A stretch of 64,000 nucleotides of DNA from NCBI RefSeq assembly GCF_900102075.1, contig NZ_FNAV01000004.1, positions 310,001-374,000 on the forward strand. Direction: 5' to 3'. The DNA comes from Salipiger thiooxidans. Lineage in GTDB: Bacteria > Pseudomonadota > Alphaproteobacteria > Rhodobacterales > Rhodobacteraceae. This document shows positions 8,681 to 17,113 of the stretch, one piece after another. The notes under the pieces are model-generated. The model did not search any database. It worked only from the letters and a program-made list of their open reading frames with translations, and was not told where the DNA came from. Position numbers and translations under genes: made by a program. Position 1 is the first letter of the stretch; every line of letters begins with the position of its first letter.

Positions 8681-9694
8681 TCAGACCTCCAGTGTGGTGT
8701 CACGGCAGAGGCTTGGACCCAGCGCCGCCGCCAGCCGGGGCGCGGTGGCAAGGTCGAGGAAGGCGGGCAGCACCCGGAGCGCCTGGGTCGTGTCCGCCAG
8801 CGTCACGAGGTCCGCAAGGCGCGGGTGCACGTTCCAGCCCATCCAGACCGCGCGGCCCTCGGCGATCATGGCATGGGCCGGGCTGGTGCGCGGCACGTGG
8901 CCCGAGAAGGCGAAGCGGAAGCCCTGCCGCGCGCACAGTGCGGCGGGCAGGCCGTGCTCGGCGTTCGGGCCCGCCGCCACGATCACGTCCCCGGGGCGGG
9001 CGGTGGTGGCGGTGACCACGCGCGGTGCGCTGCCGGTGAGGCGCCGGGTCTCCGCCGCGACGATGGCGCAGGCGGCAACATCGAGGCCCATGGCGCTCAG
9101 CGCCGCCACCATGTCGGGCCCGCGTCCGTCCGCCGGACAGGGCAGCACCGCACCACCTCTGGCGAACCCGGCGATGGCGGCGATCTGGTCGCGAAGCCCG
9201 TCCTCTCGGTCGCCATAGGAGGCATCGGCCAGCACAGTGGCGGTCGGCGGGAAGGGATCGCAGGTCAGCAGCGGCGCCTCGGTGCTGAAGTCACCGGTGT
9301 AGAGAACGCCTCCGGCCTCGGTGTCGAAGCGCATCCAGATGCCGCCCGGCGCATGGCCGGCGCGGCCGGTGCGGAGCGGCACGCCCATCACCACCGCATC
9401 GCCCTGGTCGGGCAGCGTATGGGCCTCGCCCCGCCCAAGCTGGCGCAGCGTCTCGGCACTGGCGAAGACCGGCGGATTGCCGATCTCGTCCAGCCGGTCG
9501 AGCCCGCCCGCGTGGTCGACATGGGCATGGCTCAGCAGCACCGCGTCGATGCGCCCGGCGCCCGAAAGGTCAGGGCGCTCGCCGGTCTCGAGCCCGTCGC
9601 CCATGTCGAGCAGCAGGCGGCGGCCCCGGATCTCGAGCAGGAAGAGCGCGGCGCTCTTGCGGCCGAGCCCGCTCAGGGCGGTCAGTCGCGCCAT
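8681..9694 (-). CDS. MBL-fold metallo-hydrolase
   Basis: Metallo-beta-lactamase-fold hydrolase of 337 aa with the metal motif SHAHVDHAGG (His56, His58, Asp60, His61). Further ligands are probably in 'LYTGDFS' (Asp) and 'FAFSGHVPRTS' (His), a beta-CASP-like layout. The start at 9694 overlaps the permease stop by 13 bp. MBL enzymes of phosphonate loci (PhnP) cleave cyclic ribose phosphates, so a phosphodiesterase role fits the neighbours. The sequence is longer than PhnP, and assignment to that enzyme is not supported. Confidence 0.85.
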   Translation of the reverse strand: MARLTALSGLGRKSAALFLLEIRGRRLLLDMGDGLETGERPDLSGAGRIDAVLLSHAHVDHAGGLDRLDEIGNPPVFASAETLRQLGRGEAHTLPDQGDAVVMGVPLRTGRAGHAPGGIWMRFDTEAGGVLYTGDFSTEAPLLTCDPFPPTATVLADASYGDREDGLRDQIAAIAGFARGGAVLPCPADGRGPDMVAALSAMGLDVAACAIVAAETRRLTGSAPRVVTATTARPGDVIVAAGPNAEHGLPAALCARQGFRFAFSGHVPRTSPAHAMIAEGRAVWMGWNVHPRLADLVTLADTTQALRVLPAFLDLATAPRLAAALGPSLCRDTTLEV

Positions 9695-11418
9695 GGCAGC
9701 ACCCCGTCGGGCAGGTGGCGGCCGGCGAGCAGGCTCAGCCCCATCAGGATCAGCACCAGCAGCACCATCAGGCAGCCCACCGCGGCGGCCAGCGTCGAGG
9801 AGCCGGCCTCTTCTAGGAAGATGATCATCGGGCCGATGGTGGTGGCGCGCGACGACACCAGCAGTACCGAGGTCTGGATCTCGTTGATAGCGGTCATGAA
9901 GACGAGGATCGCTGCGGCGGCGGCCGAGGGGGCGAGCGCGGGCAGCACCACGTCGCGGAGCCGGGCGAGGATGCCCGCGCCCGCGAGCTGCGCCGCCTCG
10001 TCGAGCCCGCGTTCGATCTGGGCATAGCCGCCGAGGATCGGGCGCAACGCCAGCGCGAGGTAGTTCGACAGGTAGGCCGCGAAGATCACCCAGATGGTGC
10101 CGTAGAGCCCGGTTCCGATCAGCGGCAGCGGCCGCAGGAAGAACAGGATCATGGCGACGCCGATGATGATGCCGGGTAGCGCGTAGGCCAGTTCCGACGC
10201 GAGGCGCAGCACCCGCGCCACCCAGCCCTCGCGCCATGTCAGCACGTAGCCGAGCGCCACCGAGACCGGGATCAGCACCGCCACGGTGGCGAGGGTGAGC
10301 CAGAGCGAGGTGGCAAACGCCTCGCGGATGCCCTCGTGGTGGAAGAGCGCGTTGGCGAAGTTCTCGAAGGTGATGGTGTCGGCGTTCAGCGGCTGGCCGT
10401 AGCCGCGCACCAGCGCGGTGCCGACGAGGGCCGAGAGCGGCAGCAGCAGGCAGAGCACGAGGTAGAGCCATGCCAGCCCCTCGACCGGTCCTCGCAAGGC
10501 ACCGAGGCTGCGGCGGGGCAGGCGCCGTGCGCTGTCGACGCGCTGGTCGCCGCGCCGGCCGAGCCACGCGGTGAGCGCCATGCCGAGCACCGTGAGCAGT
10601 GCCAGCAGCAGTGCCAGCAGCGCCATGTCGTTGAGCGCCGAGGGGCCGTAGGAATTGAGCCGGCGGTAGATCAGCGTGATGAGCGTCGAGACGCGGGCGG
10701 GGATCCCCAGCATCGCCTGGATGCCGAAATTGCCGATGGAGGACACGAAGGCCAGCGCGGCACCGGCGAAGATGCCTCCGCGTGCCAGCGGCAGCACGAT
10801 GTCGCGGGTGACGGCGAAGCCGCGGGCGCCCTGCGCCTGCGCGGCCTCGACCAGCGAGGAGGGCACGCGTTGCAGGCTGGCGCGCACCGAGAGGAACACC
10901 AGCGGCGCGTTGTAAAGCCCGAGAAGGAAGACGATGCCGCCCATGGAATAGAGCGGGTGGCGGGTGCCGGGCGGCAGGGCGAGCCCCATCGGGCCGAGGA
11001 TCGGGCTCGCCGGTGAAAAGGCCTGCACCCAGGCCAGCGCCGTGACCTGCGGCGGGATCATCAGCGGCAGCACGAAGCCGAAGACCCAGAGCGTGCGGGC
11101 GCGCATGTCGGTGAGCGTGACCAGCATCGCAGCCAGGGTGCCGGTGACCGTCGCGAGAAGCGTCGAGGCCACCGAGATCCAGATCGTGTTGACCGTCGCC
11201 TCGACCACGCGGCGGTTTCCGAGCAGGTCGGCGATGCGGGCGGCGTCGAAGCTGCCGCCGGGCAGCAGCGCCGCCCAGGCCAGCCGCGCCAGCGGCACGA
11301 TCGAGAGCAGGCCCACGAAGAGCACCAGCGCGATCAGCAGCCCGCGCTCTCCGCCCATGCCTCGGGGCAGTCGAAGCGCCCTCGGGGGGCGCTTCGCGGT
11401 GTCATTGGCAAGGCTCAA
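9682..11418 (-). CDS. ABC transporter permease, fused two-domain type (2-aminoethylphosphonate/Fe(III) class)
   Basis: Inner-membrane permease of 578 aa made of two consecutive BPD_transp_1 domains, each with an EAA-type loop (LVEAAQAQGARGF near residue 190 and LDEAAQLAGAGI near residue 475). This fused architecture is typical of FbpB-like iron and PhnU/V-like 2-aminoethylphosphonate importers, giving a complete channel in one chain. It works with the binding protein and ATPase encoded just upstream. The gap to the binding-protein gene is only a few bases, so the genes are co-transcribed. Confidence 0.9.
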   Translation of the reverse strand: MSLANDTAKRPPRALRLPRGMGGERGLLIALVLFVGLLSIVPLARLAWAALLPGGSFDAARIADLLGNRRVVEATVNTIWISVASTLLATVTGTLAAMLVTLTDMRARTLWVFGFVLPLMIPPQVTALAWVQAFSPASPILGPMGLALPPGTRHPLYSMGGIVFLLGLYNAPLVFLSVRASLQRVPSSLVEAAQAQGARGFAVTRDIVLPLARGGIFAGAALAFVSSIGNFGIQAMLGIPARVSTLITLIYRRLNSYGPSALNDMALLALLLALLTVLGMALTAWLGRRGDQRVDSARRLPRRSLGALRGPVEGLAWLYLVLCLLLPLSALVGTALVRGYGQPLNADTITFENFANALFHHEGIREAFATSLWLTLATVAVLIPVSVALGYVLTWREGWVARVLRLASELAYALPGIIIGVAMILFFLRPLPLIGTGLYGTIWVIFAAYLSNYLALALRPILGGYAQIERGLDEAAQLAGAGILARLRDVVLPALAPSAAAAAILVFMTAINEIQTSVLLVSSRATTIGPMIIFLEEAGSSTLAAAVGCLMVLLVLILMGLSLLAGRHLPDGVLPWRD

Positions 11419-11422
11419 TGGA

Positions 11423-12388
11423 TCAGAGCCCGAAGATGTCGGCGAACTTGGCGGTGACCGCGTCGTTGGTCTTCACCGCCTCGTCGGCGTCGTAGCCCAG
11501 CAGCGTCATGTCCTCGAGCGCGGGATAGCCCTCGGGGCCGGCGACGCCGGGCAGGATCGGCAGGTAGCCCTGCGACGCGGCAAGCTTCTGGCCGTCCTCG
11601 CTGAGCAGGAAGTCGATGAAGAGCCTGGCCTCGTCGGCGTGCTCGGTGGTCGCCATGATGGCGGCGGGCTCGGTGATGAAGCTGACGCCGTCTTCGGGGA
11701 CGATGTAGTCGACCGGCGAGCCGGCGGCCTTCGCGTTCATCGCGTTGGAGTCGACGATGATGGCGTATTTCGCCATGCCCGAGGCCACCGCCTTGGTCGC
11801 CGGGCCGTTGCCGCCCTCGGGGACGATGTCGAGATCGTTGAGGCCTTCGTAGAACTGCCAGCCGATGTCGGAGGCGATCATCGCGTGCAGGTGGTTCAGC
11901 GCGGCACCGGAATAGAGCGGCGAGGGCACGCCGATCTGGCCGCGGTTCTCTTCCTTGATGAGATCCATCCACCTGGTGACCGGCTCGGCGATGTCGGTGT
12001 TGTAGGCGATACCGGTGGTCAGCGCCTTGGTGCCGAAGAAGGTCATGTCGGGGTCGTAGGTGGCGGCGTCATAGGCGCCTACCGGGGCCTCGGGGTAGGC
12101 CATCAGGTGGCCGCCGGCCTTGAGCTCGCCAAGGTTGATGACGTCGGCCACGAGCAGCACGTCGGGCTGGACCTGCCCGGCCTCGATCTCGGCGCGCAGC
12201 ACGTTCATCAGCGCCGAGGTGCCGTTGCGGGTCCACTCGACCTTGATGTCGGGGTGGGCGGCCTCGAAGGCGTCGACGGTCTGCTGGGCCTGCTCGGGGG
12301 CCTGGCTGGTGTAGAGCGTGATGGTGGTCTCGGCATATGCCGTGCTGGCAAGCAGCGACGCGGCAAGCGTCAGGGTCAGGCGGGTCAT
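11423..12388 (-). CDS. Extracellular solute-binding protein (2-AEP/Fe(III) type)
   Basis: Periplasmic binding protein of 321 aa. A Sec signal peptide ends at an AXA site (STAYA, then ETTITLYTSQ). The mature part follows the FbpA/PhnS-like fold with 'DVLLVADVINLGELKAGG' and 'IGVPSPLYSGAALNHLHAM'. I do not see the tyrosine pair that marks ferric-binding proteins, so phosphonate or another anion is more likely than iron. The start at 12388 is set by the signal peptide; a longer in-frame reading overlaps the ATPase gene. Confidence 0.9.
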   Translation of the reverse strand: MTRLTLTLAASLLASTAYAETTITLYTSQAPEQAQQTVDAFEAAHPDIKVEWTRNGTSALMNVLRAEIEAGQVQPDVLLVADVINLGELKAGGHLMAYPEAPVGAYDAATYDPDMTFFGTKALTTGIAYNTDIAEPVTRWMDLIKEENRGQIGVPSPLYSGAALNHLHAMIASDIGWQFYEGLNDLDIVPEGGNGPATKAVASGMAKYAIIVDSNAMNAKAAGSPVDYIVPEDGVSFITEPAAIMATTEHADEARLFIDFLLSEDGQKLAASQGYLPILPGVAGPEGYPALEDMTLLGYDADEAVKTNDAVTAKFADIFGL

Positions 12389-12428
12389 GGGAGGGTCCTT
12401 TGAGGCTTTGGAGGAGGAGGAGGAAGGA

Positions 12429-13505
12429 TCAGGAAGCGGCCCGGTCCGGCAGGACCCAGCCGTCGCGCAGGGCGATGGTGATCCGCTGCCCCTGCGTGAG
12501 CGAGGCGGGGGCGGGGATGTTGAGCGTGAGGGGCACGTCGCCGGCGGGGCCGGCCATGACCTCGGTGCGCAGGTAGGCACCGCGGTAGGTGGCGCGCAGG
12601 ACGTTCGCCGCGATGCCCTGGGCGCCGGGGACCATGTGCAGGTCGCCGGGGTGGAACGAGACCCGGGCGCGCGGGCGCGGGCGCTCGCCGCGGGCGCAGC
12701 GCAGTGCTGCGGGATGGCCCAGCACGCTGGCATGGGCGCGGCCGTCGCCGGTGGGCGCGAGATCCGAGGCGGCGATGACGCGGCCCTCGCCGATGAAGCC
12801 CGCCACGGTCTCGCAGGCGGGTTCGCGGAAAAGCTGCTCGGGCGGGGCGAATTGCAGGATGCGGCCACGATCCATCACCGCGACGCGGGTGGCGAGCGCC
12901 AGCGCCTCGGCCTGATCATGGGTGATGTAGAACATGGTGGCGCCGGAGCGCGCGTGGAAACGGGCGAACTCTTCCTCGAGCGTGCCGCGCAGGTGCACGT
13001 CGAGGTTGGCCAGCGGCTCGTCGAGCAACACCACGCGGCTTTCCATGGCGAGGCAGCGGGCAAGTGCCACGCGCTGGCGCTGGCCGCCCGAGAGATCGGC
13101 AGGGCGGCGGTCGGCGAGATCGCCGAGTTCGACGAGACCGAGCACCTCGGCCACGCGGGCGTCGCGCGCGGGCTTCGCCATGCCCGAGATCTTCAGGCCG
13201 TAGGCGACGTTGCGGGCCACGGTCATGTGGGGCCAGAGCGCGTAGTTCTGGAACACCACGCCGACGCCGCGGCGCTCGGGCGGGACGTGGCCACGGGGCG
13301 ATGAGACGGTCTCGCCACCGATGGCGATGCTGCCGGCATCGAGCCGCTCGAAGCCCGCGAGACAGCGCAGCAGCGTGGTCTTGCCACAGCCCGACGGGCC
13401 GAGCACGGCGATGAACTCCCCCGACGCGATGGCGAGCGACACCTCGTGCAGGACCCTGGTCCGTCCGAAGCTCTTGTCCAGTGCGTCGATGGTGATGTCG
13501 CTCAC
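12429..13505 (-). CDS. ABC transporter ATP-binding protein (PotA/FbpC/PhnT-like)
   Basis: ATPase of 358 aa, first gene of the 13505-5758 operon. Walker A GPSGCGKT at residues 36-43, Q-loop VVFQNYALWP, signature LSGGQRQRVALAR, Walker B VVLLDEPLANLD and the switch His in YITHDQ are all intact. The C-terminal 110 residues form a TOBE-type regulatory domain. Length and motifs fit spermidine/iron/2-AEP importers. Together with the binding protein and double permease it forms a complete importer. Confidence 0.92.
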   Translation of the reverse strand: MSDITIDALDKSFGRTRVLHEVSLAIASGEFIAVLGPSGCGKTTLLRCLAGFERLDAGSIAIGGETVSSPRGHVPPERRGVGVVFQNYALWPHMTVARNVAYGLKISGMAKPARDARVAEVLGLVELGDLADRRPADLSGGQRQRVALARCLAMESRVVLLDEPLANLDVHLRGTLEEEFARFHARSGATMFYITHDQAEALALATRVAVMDRGRILQFAPPEQLFREPACETVAGFIGEGRVIAASDLAPTGDGRAHASVLGHPAALRCARGERPRPRARVSFHPGDLHMVPGAQGIAANVLRATYRGAYLRTEVMAGPAGDVPLTLNIPAPASLTQGQRITIALRDGWVLPDRAAS

Positions 13506-13666
13506 GTGGCGTCCTTTCCGGCTGGCGCTGCACAGGTGTGCAGTGCTGCCGCGACGGATGCCTGCCGCGCGTTAAACCGCTGCGACGGAGCGATGATGGT
13601 TTTGTGACGTCAGGGAGTTTTCCCGAAGGGCCGACGCCGGGCCCCGCGCCCAAGCGCCGGAATCGA

Positions 13667-13693
13667 AAACGCCGGGCGAGGGGCCCGGCGTTT
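13667..13693 (-). terminator. Rho-independent terminator of the bactofilin transcript
   Basis: An 11-bp stem (13667-13677 with 13683-13693) with a 5-nt loop. Read on the minus strand, the GC-rich arm GCCGGGC is followed by GTTTT. It lies 26 bp after the bactofilin stop codon, as expected for the end of that operon. It also separates it from the phosphonate-type operon on the same strand. Confidence 0.75.
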
Positions 13694-13719
13694 CGTGTAT
13701 CGTGTCGAAGGAGGCTGGC

Positions 13720-14229
13720 TCAGACGGCGTCGCCGGAGGCTGCGGCCGGCGTCGGCTGCGGAGCCGCGGCACCCTTGCCGCGCGCGGACAGCGGATCGTC
13801 CTGGCGCTGCACGGAGCCTTCGAAATGGGCACCGCTCTCGATCGCGATGGTTTTGTGGATGATGTCGCCCTCGACACGGGCGGTGGCGGTGAGGCGCACC
13901 TTCAGGCCGCGCACGCGGCCCACGATGCGACCGTTGATCACCACGTCGTCGGCAACCACTTCGCCCTTGATCGTGGCGGTTTCGCCGACGGTCAGCAGGT
14001 GGGCGCGGATGTCACCCTCGACGGTGCCTTCCACCTGGATGTCGCCAGTGGTCTTCAGGTTGCCGGTGATGTGCAGATCGCTGGACAGGACCGACGCCGG
14101 GGGCTTGGCCTTGGGCGGTGCCGACGGCTTGAAGTCCGTGGACGGCTGGCGCGGCGCCTCCGCGGAAGCCTTCGGTGCGCTGTCCTCGGCCTTGGGTCCG
14201 GGCTCGTTGATCTTGCTCTTAGAAAACAT
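13720..14229 (-). CDS. Bactofilin (polymer-forming cytoskeletal protein)
   Basis: Cytoskeletal scaffold protein of 169 aa that self-assembles into filaments without nucleotide. A disordered, proline- and lysine-rich N-terminus (about 45 residues) is followed by the right-handed beta-helix core of the family, visible as repeating G-x-I/V steps (ITGNLKTTGDIQVEGTVEGD and VVINGRIVGRVRG), then a short disordered tail. Its start overlaps the end of the M23 peptidase gene by 11 bp. Bactofilins in this kind of pair localise wall hydrolases for cell shape or polar growth (family knowledge). Confidence 0.93.
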   Translation of the reverse strand: MFSKSKINEPGPKAEDSAPKASAEAPRQPSTDFKPSAPPKAKPPASVLSSDLHITGNLKTTGDIQVEGTVEGDIRAHLLTVGETATIKGEVVADDVVINGRIVGRVRGLKVRLTATARVEGDIIHKTIAIESGAHFEGSVQRQDDPLSARGKGAAAPQPTPAAASGDAV

Positions 14230-15547
14230 CGTTTGCAGCCTTGATGTAGGTCATGGGATTTACAGCCTTACCTCCGACGCGAACTTCATAGTGAAGATGC
14301 GTTCCGGTCGACCGTCCGGTATTTCCCATATCACCAACCTGATCCCCGCGCGAGACCCTTTGGCCGACCTTCACACGGATTTTGGACATGTGCGCATAAC
14401 GTGTCTCAATTCCGAACTCATGCTGAATTTTCACCAGCCGCCCGTAGCCAGACATCCAGCCCGCATGGGTCACCACGCCGTCGGCGGTGGCATAGATCGG
14501 GGTGCCGTGGGCGGCGGCGAAATCGGTGCCTTCGTGCATCCGGCCCCAGCGGCGCCCGAAGCCCGAGGTGAAGCGGAACGCGTCCTTGAGCGGCACCGCG
14601 AAGGGGGCCTTCTCGGCGGCGATCCGATAGAGGTTCAGCTTGTCCATCTCGTTGAGGATGCGGTTGGCGCGCTCGGTGTCGATCGAGGGCTCCTCGCCAC
14701 GGGTCGAGAAGGTGATCGGGGTGAGCGGACCGCCCTGGCCCGAGTAGCCCTTGCGCACCTCTTTGATGATGCGGTCGGGGTCCATGCCGGCGGCGCTGAA
14801 CATCTTGTCGAGCGGCTTGACCGAGACGGTCATCGCCTCTTCCAGCTGGCGGAAGATGCGGTCGTTGTTCTCTTCCATGAGGCGCATCTCGGTCGCCATC
14901 TCGTCGGCGCGGACGAGCGCGTCCTGAGCGTTGGCGACGACCTGGTCACGCTCTTCGGCGGTGCGGGCAAGGGCGGCTGCCAGCAGGTCGAGCGTGCCGT
15001 CGCCCTCGCCGTTGACCGCGGCGGTGGAACCGCCCTCGATCTGGCCCTGCAGCGCGGCGAGGCGGTTGCCCACGTCCTCGCGTTCCTTCATGGTGTCGCG
15101 CAGGGTGGTCTGGATGACGTCGATACCGGTCTCCAGTTCACGGCGGCGGGTCTCGCTGTCAAGCAGCCGGGACTGCATCGACGACACCTGCGCCAGCGCG
15201 GTGTTGAAGCGTTCCTGTGCCGCCAGGGCCTCGGCCGCGCGGGAGTCGCGTTCGGCGGAGAGCTCGTTGAGCCGGCGCTGGTAGCTGATCTGGTCACGCT
15301 GTGCCTGCTCGCGGTAGTTGCCGGCGCTGATGCTGTCCATCAGCAGGATGGCCGTGGCGACGATCGCCCAGGCCACCAGCAGGGCGCCGCCAAGGAAGGC
15401 CACGAGCTGCGTTTCCGAGCGGAGCCGGATGAAGCGTGTGTCGGTATCCGATTTCAGAAACAGCCGACGTTCCGGAAAGACGCGCTCCATGAGCGCATGG
15501 GTTCTGATCGCGAGACGCGTTCTCAACTGATTGTCCCTTGTTCCCAT
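14219..15547 (-). CDS. M23-family peptidoglycan endopeptidase with coiled coil
   Basis: Membrane-anchored periplasmic wall hydrolase, 442 aa. A cytoplasmic N-terminus is followed by one membrane helix at about residues 45-68, a long coiled coil (about 75-250) and a C-terminal LytM/M23 domain. The zinc ligands are visible in MHEGTDFAAAHG (His, Asp) and THLHYEVR (HxH), so it is probably catalytically active. The start at 15547 precedes the membrane segment. It overlaps the bactofilin gene, and that partner probably positions it. The divergent spacer upstream is AT-richer and should hold the promoter. Confidence 0.92.
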   Translation of the reverse strand: MGTRDNQLRTRLAIRTHALMERVFPERRLFLKSDTDTRFIRLRSETQLVAFLGGALLVAWAIVATAILLMDSISAGNYREQAQRDQISYQRRLNELSAERDSRAAEALAAQERFNTALAQVSSMQSRLLDSETRRRELETGIDVIQTTLRDTMKEREDVGNRLAALQGQIEGGSTAAVNGEGDGTLDLLAAALARTAEERDQVVANAQDALVRADEMATEMRLMEENNDRIFRQLEEAMTVSVKPLDKMFSAAGMDPDRIIKEVRKGYSGQGGPLTPITFSTRGEEPSIDTERANRILNEMDKLNLYRIAAEKAPFAVPLKDAFRFTSGFGRRWGRMHEGTDFAAAHGTPIYATADGVVTHAGWMSGYGRLVKIQHEFGIETRYAHMSKIRVKVGQRVSRGDQVGDMGNTGRSTGTHLHYEVRVGGKAVNPMTYIKAANDVF

Positions 15548-15716
15548 CCCATTTGTGACGCTCGGCTCCCCTATATCCGGCGTCCTGCGATGGGGCTTAC
15601 CCCAGCAATTGTCGATCAAGCAACGTTTTTGGGCGAACGAGTGGCCCGGCCCGGCGATTCCACGCTGAAATGGCGAAAAACCGCCGATGCCAATGGGTTC
15701 GCAGGCGGCCCCTGCG

Positions 15717-16565
15717 TCAGCCCCTGCCGACTTCTTCGGCAAGCGGCCAGTAAAAGTCCGGGGGCAGCCCGGCCTCGGCGCGCTTCTCCTCGTTGAACGG
15801 CGGCTTGAGGGCGCCGTGGAAGTAGTTGCGCACGAGGTCGTGGAAGACGTCGCGCGGGTCGAGCTCGTGGCGTCCGCAGAGGAAGTTGAACCACTTCGAG
15901 CCATAGGCCACGTGGCCCACTTCCTCGGCGTAGATGGTCTCGAGCGCGGCCACGGCGCTGTCGACGCCCGCCTTGCGGAAAAGCGTGATCATGCCCGGCG
16001 TCACGTCGAGCCCGCGCGCCTCGAGCACCATGGGCACCACCGCGAGCCGGCCCATAAGGTCGTCCACCGTGTCCTCGGCCGCGCGCCACATCCCGGCATG
16101 GGCGGGGAGCGCGCCGTAATGGCTGCCCAGTTCCTCAAGACAGTCGCACATCAGGTTGAAATGCTTGGATTCCTCGTCTGCGGCCCGGACCCAGTCATCG
16201 TAGAATCCGGGCGGAAAGGGCACATCGGTGAAGCGCGCGATGATGTCCCAGTGCAGGTCCACCGCGTTGAGCTCGATATGCGCCACCGCGTGCAGCAGCG
16301 CAATGCGCCCGGCAGGCGAGCCGGGCTTGCGCTTGGGCACGTTGCGCGGGTCGAGAAGCTCGGGCCGGTCGGGGCGCGAGGGGCGCAGCGGTGGCGTGGC
16401 GCTGCCCAGGGGGATCGGGGTCCCGGCGGCGCGCGAGGCGCGCCACGCGGCGGCATGGGCGTGCGACTTCGCGGTCTTGTCGCGCCCGTCGGCGGTAGTC
16501 AGAACGTCCACCGCCATTTCGCTCAGTGTCATCATCGGGCTGTCCGTGTTCCCGTGTCCGGCCAT
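15717..16565 (-). CDS. DUF455 family ferritin-like protein
   Basis: Cytosolic protein of 282 aa of the DUF455 family, a ferritin-like four-helix bundle with probable di-metal ligands in 'HIELNAVDLHWD', 'EESKHFNLM' and 'YAEEVGHVAYG'. Homologues occur in alphaproteobacteria, and some are related to tRNA-(ms2io6A)-hydroxylase-type bundles, but the reaction is not established. A second start at residue 12 (MTLSEM) is possible. It follows the peroxiredoxin gene after 9 bp and is probably co-transcribed with it. Confidence 0.88.
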   Translation of the reverse strand: MAGHGNTDSPMMTLSEMAVDVLTTADGRDKTAKSHAHAAAWRASRAAGTPIPLGSATPPLRPSRPDRPELLDPRNVPKRKPGSPAGRIALLHAVAHIELNAVDLHWDIIARFTDVPFPPGFYDDWVRAADEESKHFNLMCDCLEELGSHYGALPAHAGMWRAAEDTVDDLMGRLAVVPMVLEARGLDVTPGMITLFRKAGVDSAVAALETIYAEEVGHVAYGSKWFNFLCGRHELDPRDVFHDLVRNYFHGALKPPFNEEKRAEAGLPPDFYWPLAEEVGRG

Positions 16566-16574
16566 AGGTGGCGC

Positions 16575-17027
16575 TCAGAGCGCCTTGGCGGCCGCGAGCA
16601 CCTCGGCCGCGTGGTCGGGCACCTTCACCTTGCGCCATTCCTTCGCGATCCGGCCGTCGCCGTCGACCAGGAAGGTGCTGCGCTCGATCCCCATGAAGGT
16701 CTTGCCGTACATCTTCTTTTCCTTCCAGACGCCGTAGGCCTCGCACACGGTGTCGGTCTCGTCCGAGAGCAGCGGCACGGTCAGCGACTTTTTCGCCATG
16801 AACTTCTCGTGGCTCGCCATGCTGTCCTTGGAGATGCCGAAGACCTTCACGCCCGCGGCCTCGAACTCGGGCAGAAGCGCGGTGAAATCGAGGTTCTCGA
16901 CGGTGCAGCCCGAGGTGTCGTCGCGCGGGTAGAAGAACAGCACGACCGGTGCCGGGCGCAGTGCCGAAAGGGTGATGTCCTCTCCCGTGGTCGAGGGCAG
17001 GGTGAAGTCTGGGGCCATGTCGCTCAT
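16575..17027 (-). CDS. Peroxiredoxin, BCP/PrxQ family
   Basis: Thiol peroxidase of 150 aa that reduces hydroperoxides. The peroxidatic cysteine is in TSGCTVENLDF. The resolving cysteine five residues later in classical BCP is absent. A second cysteine in DTVCEAYGVW could serve as resolving residue, as in some PrxQ subtypes; otherwise the enzyme is 1-Cys. The conserved ERSTFLVDGDGRI segment supports the family. The start at 17027 precedes the short family-typical N-terminus MSDMAPDF. Confidence 0.92.
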   Translation of the reverse strand: MSDMAPDFTLPSTTGEDITLSALRPAPVVLFFYPRDDTSGCTVENLDFTALLPEFEAAGVKVFGISKDSMASHEKFMAKKSLTVPLLSDETDTVCEAYGVWKEKKMYGKTFMGIERSTFLVDGDGRIAKEWRKVKVPDHAAEVLAAAKAL

Positions 17028-17113
17028 GCTGCGCTCCGCTCTTTGGTTTCTCAAATGCCGTGAGACGGTGTAGAACGCCGGAACGACAAAGCAAAGCAAG
17101 AGGCCGGCAAACG

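Noticed and set aside
11423-12388. Ferric iron-binding protein (FbpA)
   Set aside because: The paired tyrosine iron ligands near the C-terminus were not seen, and the neighbours point to a phosphonate-type substrate.
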